A DNA stretch of 8,354 bases from Methanosarcinales archaeon (GTDB taxonomy: Archaea > Halobacteriota > Methanosarcinia > Methanosarcinales > Methanocomedenaceae), in the NCBI GenBank assembly GCA_030638625.1, contig DAOWEE010000288.1, forward strand, positions 1 through 8,354, given 5' to 3'. The translations under genes were made by a program, and so were the position numbers. Shown here in pieces: positions 1 through 5,392 of this stretch (its first letter is position 1; each line of letters begins with the position of its first letter). The notes beneath the pieces were generated by a model. That model was not told the origin of the DNA. It ran no database searches and saw only the letters and a program-made list of their open reading frames with translations.

Positions 1-123
1 ACCACAGTAGGTACACTGGAAAACATTGTCAAGCTGGCAGAGGAGAGAGGCGTCAAGGCTCCGGCCATTACCATAATAGGCGGTGTGGTCACCCTGCATG
101 ATGAACTGGGTGAACTCAGGTAG
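1..123 (+). CDS. cobA: Uroporphyrinogen-III C-methyltransferase (SUMT/CobA), C-terminal fragment
   Basis: This is the 3' end of a gene that begins before the window; 40 codons are visible, read in frame 1 and ending with TAG at 121-123. The tail reads GTLENIV, then a short helix, then APAITIIGGVV and LHDEL. That fits the end of the SUMT family, whose members finish with a GTL-xx-I helix, a PPA-type strand and a G-x-VV-x-L segment. The family enzyme uses S-adenosylmethionine to methylate uroporphyrinogen III at C2 and C7, giving precorrin-2 for siroheme, heme (archaeal route) and cobamides. The next gene, hemD, starts five bases after the stop, so the two are almost certainly co-transcribed; in many organisms these two activities are adjacent or fused. 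The catalytic N-terminal part cannot be checked, so the call rests on a short tail plus context. Confidence 0.78.
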   Translation, partial: TTVGTLENIVKLAEERGVKAPAITIIGGVVTLHDELGELR

Positions 124-128
124 TTTTG

Positions 129-1010
129 ATGGGAATTATGGGCAGTACCAAAAACAATGGCAACAGCAACAACAACATGACCAGTACAACCGTCACCAAC
201 ACCGAAACCAGACCTACGGTTGCCATAATGCGGCCCGTCCGCTACGAACAGGATTCGATTCAGGTATGCCGGACTGCCGGGTTTGATGTTATATCCGCTC
301 CCATGATAGAGATACTGGATAAGAGGGATGAGCATTTTGACGGTTTTGTCTCACGGATACTGGCCGGACAGTCTGATATTGTAATTTTTACCAGTGCCAA
401 TGGCATAGACCATACATTGGATAAGGTAACTGACCGGGATGCATTTATCACTGCCCTGAACCGCATTACCACCATTGCTATCGGTCCCAAGACCAGGGAA
501 GCGGCACTGGAACAGGGGATTGAGATCTCGTTCATGCCAGAGTCGTACAGTTCAGAAGGGTTGGTTGAAGCCATCAGAAATGATGTGCAAGGGAAGGTGG
601 TGGACATTGCCAGGAGTTCTCATGGTGCACCAATACTGGTAGAGGGGTTGAAGGCTGCTGGAGCCGAAGTTTTTGAAACACAGGTCTATGAGATTGCCAT
701 ACCTGTTAGGGGGAGTGCACAGGAAGAACTGATACAGGCAATTCTGGACAAAACGGTTGATGCAGTTGTTTTTACCAGTTCAATGATGGTCCGGAATTTC
801 TTAGAGATGGCATCACAGATGGGGTGCAAGGATGAAGTCATTGGGATGTTGAATGATGAGGGTGTAGTTGTGGCAGCCATAGGGCACCCAACTTCCAATA
901 CATTAAATATATATAAAATCCAGGTTAATATTATTTCAAATGAGTATACATTCAATGCATTGATAAATGAAACAAGAAAATCCTTCATACGGTCGGATTT
1001 ACATGAGTAA
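129..1010 (+). CDS. hemD: Uroporphyrinogen-III synthase
   Basis: HemD closes and inverts ring D of hydroxymethylbilane to give uroporphyrinogen III, the substrate of the methyltransferase just upstream. From the ATG at 129 the protein is 293 residues. The two-lobed family pattern is present. Lobe 1 runs from RPTVAIMRP (about residue 28) through FTSANG (87-92) and IAIGPKT (116-122). Lobe 2 has a VVDIARSS strand (157-164), FTSSMMV (215-221) and a final IGHPTSNTL (251-259). Family members are usually about 240-270 residues; the excess here is an Asn/Thr-rich N-terminus (six Asn in residues 9-16). I chose ATG 129 because AGGTAG at 118-123 lies just upstream as a plausible ribosome site. In-frame alternatives are TTG 126, ATG 138 and ATG 177; the last would remove most of the low-complexity tract. 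The function is well supported, the exact start less so. Confidence 0.9.
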   Translation: MGIMGSTKNNGNSNNNMTSTTVTNTETRPTVAIMRPVRYEQDSIQVCRTAGFDVISAPMIEILDKRDEHFDGFVSRILAGQSDIVIFTSANGIDHTLDKVTDRDAFITALNRITTIAIGPKTREAALEQGIEISFMPESYSSEGLVEAIRNDVQGKVVDIARSSHGAPILVEGLKAAGAEVFETQVYEIAIPVRGSAQEELIQAILDKTVDAVVFTSSMMVRNFLEMASQMGCKDEVIGMLNDEGVVVAAIGHPTSNTLNIYKIQVNIISNEYTFNALINETRKSFIRSDLHE

Positions 1011-1012
1011 AT

Positions 1013-1023
1013 AAACTTATACT
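1013..1023 (+). promoter_or_regulatory. Possible weak TATA-like element between hemD and the HesB-like gene
   Basis: The 47-base gap after hemD is AT-rich and contains AAACTTATACT about 35-45 bases before the ATG at 1058, a position where an archaeal TATA box would give a short leader. No BRE-like purine block is evident and no T-run terminator follows hemD, so read-through from hemD is equally possible. It is a weak candidate only. Confidence 0.2.
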
Positions 1024-1057
1024 TTATGTACTATGAAAAAAGAATTTGGTATATAAT

Positions 1058-1342
1058 ATGACTGAACTTATTGTAGATGATAAGGCCATTGCGTTTATAA
1101 AGGCTGAACTGGAGAAGGAAAAAACACCTGCGGTGCGCTTGTCAGTGACTAGTGGCGGCTGTTGCCAGCAACTTGGTATTGCAACTGTCGATAAGGAAAT
1201 TGCCAGGGATGTTAAGCATATCGAGAAAGGTGTCACCTTCCATGTGGAAAAATACCTGGATGACAATGCATCTTCTATCGAGATAAATCTTGATGAAGAA
1301 AGGAAGATGCTGTTGGTGAACATGAATTATAATATTGAGTAA
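1058..1342 (+). CDS. Small HesB/IscA-like protein with Gly-Gly-Cys-Cys motif (CC/Se motif family-like)
   Basis: This is a 94-residue protein. The pattern is an N-terminal helix (residues 8-22), a strand RLSVTSGG, then C35-C36, a VDKE turn, a GVTFHVEKY strand and a last strand LLVNMN. It resembles the A-type iron-sulfur carrier fold (HesB/IscA), where the first conserved cysteine sits in a GGC motif. The usual C-terminal C-x-C pair is missing, so classic three-cysteine cluster binding is not possible within one chain. From memory, a family of HesB-like small proteins has a Cys-Cys or Cys/Sec pair at this place; here the codons are TGT TGC, so there is no selenocysteine. I chose ATG 1058 over the in-frame TTG at 1046 because helix 1 follows it directly; GGT at 1048-1050 is only a weak ribosome site. 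It lies 21 bases before ahbC and ends in the same operon. A role in iron or Fe-S delivery to AhbC is inference. Confidence 0.65.
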   Translation: MTELIVDDKAIAFIKAELEKEKTPAVRLSVTSGGCCQQLGIATVDKEIARDVKHIEKGVTFHVEKYLDDNASSIEINLDEERKMLLVNMNYNIE

Positions 1343-1363
1343 ATAACGATTGAGGGAATATAG

Positions 1364-2569
1364 ATGATAGGCATTTCAAAACTTTATTGTGGGACAGTTG
1401 AACCATCCGATGCCCTGAGGTACGGGCGGGAATCAGGCAAACTTCCATCTCACTTATTGCAGTTTTCAAAAGATAAAAAACCCGTAGTGGTCTGGAATAT
1501 GGGCAGGCGCTGCAACTTGCATTGTGTGCACTGCTATGCCCAGTCCAGGGATATTGAGTATACGGATGAACTGACCACACAGCAGGGCAAGGAACTGATA
1601 GACGACCTGGCACAGTTTGGTGCACCCGTAATATTATTCTCTGGTGGCGAACCCACCATGCGGGAAGACCTGCCTGAACTTGCAATGTATGCAAGGGATA
1701 AGGGCATGCGTGCAGTTATCTCCACTAACGGCACCCTGATTGATGAAAAGATGGCCAAGGTATTGAAAGACATCGGCCTATCCTATGTAGGTGTATCACT
1801 GGACGGCATGAGGGAGACAAATGATAAGTTCAGGGGTGTGGCGGGTGCTTTTGATGCGGCATTGCAGGGTATGCGAAACTGTAAAGCGGAAGGCATCAAG
1901 GTTGGCCTGAGATTTACGATTAACAAGAAGAACGCACAGGACATCCCTGCTATCTTTGACCTGCTTTATGAGGAAGGTATTCCAAGGGTCTGTTTCTACC
2001 ATCTGGTCTATGCAGGCCGGGGTTCAAAAATGGTGGAAGAGGACCTGACCCATGAAGAGAGCCGCCGTGTAGTGGACCTTATCATGGACAAGACAAAGGA
2101 GATGCATGACAAAGGTTTCCCTATGGAAGTGCTCACTGTTGACAACCACTGTGACGGGCCGTATGTTTATTTCAGACTGCTGGAAGAGGACCCTGAGCGT
2201 GCTGCCGAGGTATATGAATTGCTTATGATGAACCAGGGCAATTCCACTGGTATCGGTATCGGCTGTGTATCATGGGACGGTTCAGTCCATGCTGACCAGT
2301 TCTGGAGACATTATTCATTTGGTAATGTAAAGGAGAGACCTTTCAGTGAGATATGGATGGATACCAATGATAAGTTGATGGCCGGCCTCAAGGACCGTAA
2401 ACCACTGATTAAAGCCAATGCTGACAGGTGTGCAAAATGTAAATGGCTGGAAATCTGCAATGGCAACTTCAGGGTCAGGGCAGAGGCCATATATGACAAT
2501 GTATGGGCTGATGACCCTGCGTGTTACCTGACAAAGGAAGAGATTGGCTACGATGAAGTCAAGGGGTAG
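1364..2569 (+). CDS. ahbC: Radical SAM 12,18-didecarboxysiroheme deacetylase (AhbC)
   Basis: This 401-residue enzyme removes the acetate side chains at C2 and C7 of 12,18-didecarboxysiroheme (leaving methyl groups) to give iron-coproporphyrin III, in the siroheme-dependent heme pathway of archaea and sulfate reducers. The N-terminus MIGISKLYCG...EPSDALRYGR is typical of AhbC and separates it from AhbD. The radical SAM cluster motif is C50-x3-C54-x2-C57, with the SAM-binding SGGEP at 93-97 and the VSTNG-type strand (VISTNGT, 118-124). The C-terminal domain carries C301, C356, C359, C365 and C387, which fit an auxiliary 4Fe-4S site of the SPASM/twitch type. GAGGG at 1352-1356, seven bases before the ATG, is a good ribosome site. 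A HesB-like protein precedes it, and the next gene starts directly at its stop codon. NirJ-type proteins of heme d1 synthesis are the nearest alternative, but the AhbC-like N-terminus and absence of other nir genes argue against that. Confidence 0.92.
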   Translation: MIGISKLYCGTVEPSDALRYGRESGKLPSHLLQFSKDKKPVVVWNMGRRCNLHCVHCYAQSRDIEYTDELTTQQGKELIDDLAQFGAPVILFSGGEPTMREDLPELAMYARDKGMRAVISTNGTLIDEKMAKVLKDIGLSYVGVSLDGMRETNDKFRGVAGAFDAALQGMRNCKAEGIKVGLRFTINKKNAQDIPAIFDLLYEEGIPRVCFYHLVYAGRGSKMVEEDLTHEESRRVVDLIMDKTKEMHDKGFPMEVLTVDNHCDGPYVYFRLLEEDPERAAEVYELLMMNQGNSTGIGIGCVSWDGSVHADQFWRHYSFGNVKERPFSEIWMDTNDKLMAGLKDRKPLIKANADRCAKCKWLEICNGNFRVRAEAIYDNVWADDPACYLTKEEIGYDEVKG

Positions 2570-3016
2570 ATGAATATGACATCTGCAAACCTAAAAAAAA
2601 TCAGGATACAATTGGAAAAGATACTCGATACTGAGGGAATTGAACATGAAATTCAGGGCAACAGGGGCTCTCACAGGTATGTTTTCCCGGCTGGCAGCAC
2701 CAAGATATGGTTGGGGCTGTCTGAAAAGGAAGAATATAGTGTATTGATGTTCTATTCACCCTTGTTGGGCGATATATCGGAAAAGGATGCCGGGTTTGCA
2801 ATGGTCAAATTGAACCATCAATTGCCTTTTGGTACACTTGTGTATCAGGATGATGATAAAGAACTGGGCTTGTCCTATATGGTGGCCATTGATGACCTGG
2901 GTACAAAGGAACTACTCATTCCTTTAGAAATGCTGCAGAGAAATGCAGACCACATTGATGATTTGCTGCAAGAGGTCATTGGCGGTATCAAGACTGGCGA
3001 CCGCATACATTTCTAA
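2570..3016 (+). CDS. YbjN / type III secretion chaperone-like fold protein, function unknown
   Basis: A 148-residue protein whose ATG at 2570 follows the ahbC stop (2567-2569) with no gap, so the two are translationally coupled; AGGGG at 2562-2566 in the end of ahbC can serve as the ribosome site. An in-frame ATG at 2576 is an alternative start. The layout is an N-terminal helix (residues 6-22), strands around 33-50 and 55-63, a helix 71-84 ending KLNHQLPFG, strands 89-94 and 100-107, and a C-terminal helix 115-138. The 'helix, LN-x-LPFG, strand, strand, helix' order resembles YbjN and related class-I secretion-chaperone-like folds, which bind proteins and are not enzymes. It contains no cysteine, so it is not an Fe-S protein. 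A chaperone or assembly role for AhbC or another heme enzyme is inferred only from position. Confidence 0.7.
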   Translation: MNMTSANLKKIRIQLEKILDTEGIEHEIQGNRGSHRYVFPAGSTKIWLGLSEKEEYSVLMFYSPLLGDISEKDAGFAMVKLNHQLPFGTLVYQDDDKELGLSYMVAIDDLGTKELLIPLEMLQRNADHIDDLLQEVIGGIKTGDRIHF

Positions 3017-3024
3017 ATGTAATA

Positions 3025-3795
3025 TTACTTTATACGTCGTGCTTTAGCGAGCATGTTAGCAATTCTGGCAGCATAGGCTCCAGCCACGAATCCGGCATCA
3101 ATGTTCACCACGCTCAGCACAGAGCACGATTGCAACATAGTATGGAGAGCTGCCTTCCCGCCGCCCCCTGCTCCGTATCCTGATGAGACCGGTACACCAA
3201 CCACCGGAACATCCACCAGACCTGATACAATGGTGGGGAGTGTCCCTTCCCGGCCAGCAGCCACTACTATGGCGTCCACACTTTTCTCTATCATTTCTCC
3301 CAGGCTAGGGAACAGCCTGTGAATGCCGGCAACACCCACATCATAAATGGTATGCACTGTCACCCCCATCTCCTGAGCAGTGACCTTTGCTTCTTCTGCC
3401 ACAGGAATATCTACAGTTCCTGCTGTGATGATACCGATTACCCCACCGGTTGATTCAACCTGTGAATTGTCCTTTCGTAATACAGCAATCCTGGCATGCC
3501 TGTTCCATTCCACAGGATGATTTTGCTTCAAAGCATCAAGCTGTTCATCCGAAACCCTGGTGATAATGACAGTTGACTGATGTTCAAGATGTGATAGGGC
3601 AATGTTAACCAGGTCGTCAACATCTTTCCCTGGAGCATAAATCGCTTCTGGTATCCCGGTACGTTTCATACGGTGTGGGTCGATACAGGCGACATGGCTT
3701 AGGGTATGGATATTGCTGATTTGTATCTGTTTTAAGGCTTCATCAATATCAATCTTGCCAGCTTTTACATTTTCAAGAAGTAGCGTAAGGTCCAT
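3025..3795 (-). CDS. larB: LarB-like nickel-pincer cofactor biosynthesis carboxylase/hydrolase (PurE-related)
   Basis: LarB carboxylates the pyridinium ring of nicotinic acid adenine dinucleotide and releases AMP, the first step of nickel-pincer nucleotide synthesis. The protein is 256 residues, the usual length. The N-terminal third is the LarB-specific region (DIDEALKQIQ and HRMKRTGIPE). The C-terminal PurE-like domain has AGTVDIPVAEEA (125-136), a GVAGIHRLFP loop (154-163), AAGREGTLP (179-187), PVSSGYGAGGGGKAAL (202-217), and C224 in LQSC just before VVNIDAGF (229-236). In characterised LarB a cysteine in this position forms a covalent adduct with the pyridinium ring. The gene starts two bases after the upstream membrane protein gene ends and has no clear ribosome site of its own, so coupled translation is likely. 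It converges on the heme block with eight bases between stops. No larC or larE is visible. A different substrate cannot be excluded. Confidence 0.88.
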   Translation of the reverse strand: MDLTLLLENVKAGKIDIDEALKQIQISNIHTLSHVACIDPHRMKRTGIPEAIYAPGKDVDDLVNIALSHLEHQSTVIITRVSDEQLDALKQNHPVEWNRHARIAVLRKDNSQVESTGGVIGIITAGTVDIPVAEEAKVTAQEMGVTVHTIYDVGVAGIHRLFPSLGEMIEKSVDAIVVAAGREGTLPTIVSGLVDVPVVGVPVSSGYGAGGGGKAALHTMLQSCSVLSVVNIDAGFVAGAYAARIANMLAKARRIK

Positions 3796-3797
3796 GA

Positions 3798-4850
3798 TTA
3801 AATATCTATATCTTCTACAGTCTTTCGTTGTGCATACATGGATTCACGCATCTCTTTCGCTTCTTTAATTATAGTGCCCAATCCATGAACATCAATTTCT
3901 TTTTGTATATTCTCATAGAATATCTCTTCAGTGGTTTTTGGCCTGATCAAGTCTTCGAGTTCGTTGGTTTCTATACCCAACGCTTGTGCATCAGGCATGT
4001 TCCAATCACTATTTGAAGGTTTTGTCACGACATGCCTTGTTGTGACCTTCTGAATCTCAAAGCCTGGTTGGGCAACTTCGCCCAGCATAATAGAACCGCT
4101 CAATTCCTTGAGTTGGGCTACAGCCCTCTGGATGGTATTGAGACGGTCAAGACTTTCTGCCAGATTTGGATCATCACGGTTTATTTTGATTGACTCGAAT
4201 TCAATTCTAAGGTTATAGGCTTTTTCTTCAATTTCAGCCATCCAGACAGCTATGTTGTGTACATCCTGCGAACTGGCTGCTAAATGGGGCAATACTTCCA
4301 TGAACAGTGTGGTATAGAGTGCCGCTGCCACAAACATGGGGAACACAGGACTCCAGGTAACTGATGCATAACCCAGGTACAACAGAATTGCATAAAGAAT
4401 AAGGATCTGGCCGCCCAGTATGGTGCAAGGGTCAGTGCGTTGAATTCCATTATTTGGTCCACTGGTTTTTACAAATGCCCTTCCGAGGGCTACTGTCACC
4501 AGTACTACACCTGGTATAAGTGGGAAAAGAAAGTTGCGCACAACTTCAAAATGACCAATTGAACCCAGTATCGAGACTACAGAAAGCGATATGCCAGCTA
4601 TAATTCCGTTAAGGTCAAGGTTTAACAGACTGCTTTTATTTATATGGTTTTTCTCAGATACCATGCTGAGATAAGCTGTGATAAAAAACACCATTGCCAG
4701 AAATCCAGTAAACAGCGGATGTCTTAAAAGACTGAACATCTCTAAGTATACTAAAACCGTAATGATAATCAATACGATTCCTGCGGTAATATTTGATAGC
4801 GATGCACTAATTACATCAATCAATCTTTCACTTGAATTATCCATATACAT
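3798..4850 (-). CDS. Unrecognised six-helix membrane protein with long cytosolic tail
   Basis: I do not recognise this 350-residue protein. The N-terminal half is strongly hydrophobic, with probable membrane helices at about residues 20-41, 45-64, 80-101, 107-125, 143-164 and 166-187; there is no typical cleaved signal peptide. The loop at 126-141 contains SGPNNG and a C142. The C-terminal 160 residues are soluble and charged: an amphipathic helix at 197-222, a heptad-like stretch at 227-252 that could be a coiled coil, an extended linker, and a last helical part (308-345) rich in Glu, Lys and Met. An even helix number would put both ends on the same side, probably the cytosol. It lies directly upstream of larB in one operon, so a link to metal supply, cofactor handling or a membrane partner is possible but unproven. 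Start codon ATG 4850 has an in-frame alternative at 4844; neither has a strong ribosome site. Confidence 0.8.
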   Translation of the reverse strand: MYMDNSSERLIDVISASLSNITAGIVLIIITVLVYLEMFSLLRHPLFTGFLAMVFFITAYLSMVSEKNHINKSSLLNLDLNGIIAGISLSVVSILGSIGHFEVVRNFLFPLIPGVVLVTVALGRAFVKTSGPNNGIQRTDPCTILGGQILILYAILLYLGYASVTWSPVFPMFVAAALYTTLFMEVLPHLAASSQDVHNIAVWMAEIEEKAYNLRIEFESIKINRDDPNLAESLDRLNTIQRAVAQLKELSGSIMLGEVAQPGFEIQKVTTRHVVTKPSNSDWNMPDAQALGIETNELEDLIRPKTTEEIFYENIQKEIDVHGLGTIIKEAKEMRESMYAQRKTVEDIDI

Positions 4851-4900
4851 ATCTCGCTAGAAGTAACCTAAATCCTGCCAAATTATTTTTTGAAACAAAT

Positions 4901-4912
4901 TAATATAATAAA
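4901..4912 (-). promoter_or_regulatory. Candidate TATA box for the membrane protein-larB operon
   Basis: Read on the minus strand this is TTATTATATTA-like, about 50-60 bases before the ATG at 4850. With the usual archaeal spacing of about 25 bases, transcription would start near 4875-4880 and leave a leader of about 25-30 bases. Assigned by sequence resemblance and position only. Confidence 0.4.
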
Positions 4913-4924
4913 GTGATTTTTATT

Positions 4925-4936
4925 AGTATTAATACT
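4925..4936. promoter_or_regulatory. 12-base perfect palindrome AGTATTAATACT, candidate operator
   Basis: The sequence equals its own reverse complement over 12 bases. It lies between the two divergent TATA-like blocks, just upstream of the minus-strand promoter (about 13 bases from 4912) and 45 bases from the plus-strand one. A dimeric regulator controlling one or both transcripts is a reasonable idea. In such AT-rich DNA a 12-base palindrome can also arise by chance. Confidence 0.35.
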
Positions 4937-4980
4937 TTTGTGTCATCTGACTGTTTTTTTTTGAGAATATCCAATCCAAT

Positions 4981-4990
4981 AATATATATT
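4981..4990 (+). promoter_or_regulatory. Candidate TATA box for the ferredoxin gene
   Basis: AATATATATT lies 26-35 bases before the ATG at 5016. An archaeal start site about 25 bases downstream would fall at about 5010-5015, so the messenger would be leaderless or nearly so. This agrees with the absence of any ribosome site before this ATG. Confidence 0.5.
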
Positions 4991-5015
4991 CTTTAGAAAA
5001 TTGTAATATGAATGA

Positions 5016-5231
5016 ATGCCAGTGAAAATTACAGTTGCTGACTCATGCACTGGATGTGGACGTTGCAGGCATATATGTCCCAAAGGTCCCAGCATTTGGG
5101 ATATGCGGCAAATGGATGACGGCAGAATCATGTATTATGCAAAGGAACCTGCATTTTGCCTTTTTTGCAAAACATGTGTGGGTGCCTGTCCGGTAAGTGC
5201 AATAACCGTACTGAATGAATCCAGTCGTTAG
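5016..5231 (+). CDS. Small 2[4Fe-4S] ferredoxin
   Basis: This 71-residue protein is a one-electron carrier with two four-iron clusters. The motifs are C11-x2-C14-x2-C17-x3-C21-P and C48-x2-C51-x2-C54-x3-C58-P, both complete. The 26 residues between C21 and C48 include an insertion (SIWDMRQMDDGRIMYY) longer than in clostridial ferredoxins; such spacing is seen in archaeal and oxidoreductase delta-subunit ferredoxins. It is soluble, with no signal peptide. It is transcribed in the same direction as hdrCBA and ends 161 bases before hdrC; a separate promoter for hdrC is possible. Its position suggests it takes or gives electrons at HdrA, which in soluble Hdr complexes exchanges electrons with ferredoxin. 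That is inference; it could serve other ferredoxin-dependent enzymes. There is no ribosome site, which suggests leaderless translation. Confidence 0.9.
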   Translation: MPVKITVADSCTGCGRCRHICPKGPSIWDMRQMDDGRIMYYAKEPAFCLFCKTCVGACPVSAITVLNESSR

Positions 5232-5234
5232 AAT

Positions 5235-5252
5235 AACAAATCCTGCTTTGTT
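5235..5252 (+). terminator. Weak inverted repeat after the ferredoxin gene
   Basis: AACAAA (5235-5240) and TTTGTT (5247-5252) can pair as a six-base stem with a six-base loop, three bases after the ferredoxin stop. The stem is AT-rich and no T-run follows directly. It may mark or protect the 3' end but is not a convincing terminator. Confidence 0.2.
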
Positions 5253-5309
5253 CGGTGTGTACAAAACCCTGCAAACATTTATTAACAAAAACAATAGTTA
5301 TAATAATCA

Positions 5310-5318
5310 CTTATATCA
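5310..5318 (+). promoter_or_regulatory. Candidate TATA box for hdrCBA
   Basis: CTTATATCA is the best TATA-like match in the hdrC leader. With normal spacing it would set the start at about 5337-5345 and leave a leader of about 50 bases containing the ribosome site at 5381-5387. Read-through from the ferredoxin gene cannot be excluded. Confidence 0.4.
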
Positions 5319-5327
5319 ATGTTGGTT

Positions 5328-5342
5328 AAATAGATGCTATTT
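5328..5342. promoter_or_regulatory. Inverted repeat AAATAG-ATG-CTATTT before hdrC, candidate operator
   Basis: Two six-base arms pair perfectly around a three-base centre, and the pairing extends by a T-G and a T-A pair (5326-5344). The repeat lies 16-30 bases downstream of the TATA-like box, so it overlaps or touches the expected transcription start. That is a usual place for an archaeal repressor site. No regulator is encoded in the window. Confidence 0.35.
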
Positions 5343-5358
5343 GAGCGCCGTAAACCGC

Positions 5359-5377
5359 GATTATTTTTTTTATAATC
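5359..5377 (+). other. T-rich inverted repeat GATTAT-T7-ATAATC upstream of hdrC
   Basis: The six-base arms at 5359-5364 and 5372-5377 flank seven T residues. The T-run could act as an archaeal U-rich termination signal for the ferredoxin transcript, or the element could be a weak hairpin in the hdrC leader just before the ribosome site. The sequence alone does not decide between these. Confidence 0.3.
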
Positions 5378-5380
5378 AAT

Positions 5381-5387
5381 AGGAGTG
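5381..5387 (+). promoter_or_regulatory. Strong ribosome binding site of hdrC
   Basis: AGGAGTG ends five bases before the ATG at 5393. It is the clearest Shine-Dalgarno sequence in the window and fixes the hdrC start. It contrasts with the apparently leaderless ferredoxin gene just upstream. Confidence 0.7.
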
Positions 5388-5392
5388 TAACT

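Larger units (their letters stand above)
4851..5015. promoter_or_regulatory. Divergent AT-rich promoter region
   Basis: These 165 bases separate the membrane protein gene (- strand) from the ferredoxin gene (+ strand), so both must be transcribed from here. The stretch is very AT-rich and holds a TATA-like block for each direction, a 12-base perfect palindrome between them, and a nine-T run at 4954-4962. No coding sequence was seen in it. Confidence 0.75.

Noticed and set aside
150..176. AAC-type repeat tract as a CRISPR or tandem repeat element
   Set aside because: It is a short imperfect trinucleotide repeat in frame with hemD, without spacers or repeat units of CRISPR size.
83..286. A 67-codon plus-strand frame with a Gln-rich stretch
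   Set aside because: It is the shifted reading of the same AAC-type repeats that give the Asn-rich HemD N-terminus, and it overlaps the end of cobA. No independent evidence supports it.
1033..1056. A seven-codon ATG-to-TAA frame just before the HesB-like gene
   Set aside because: Too short to judge, in an AT-rich gap where such frames occur by chance. A leader-peptide role has no support, since no stem pair or termination signal accompanies it.
1154..1165. Possible selenocysteine site in the HesB-like protein
   Set aside because: The two residues of the pair are encoded by TGT and TGC, not TGA, so this copy is a plain cysteine form.
1275..1694. A 139-codon minus-strand open frame across the HesB-like gene and ahbC
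   Set aside because: It covers the radical SAM motif region of ahbC in antisense, has no recognisable domain and no ribosome site.
3101..3322. A 73-codon plus-strand frame
   Set aside because: It is antisense to the most conserved part of larB (the Gly-rich PurE-like region) and its Pro/Thr-rich product is what the complement of Gly-rich codons gives.
4954..4962. Nine-T run as a terminator
   Set aside because: It lies in a divergent promoter region, where no plus-strand gene ends upstream; the minus-strand operon begins here. It is more likely part of the flexible AT-rich promoter DNA.
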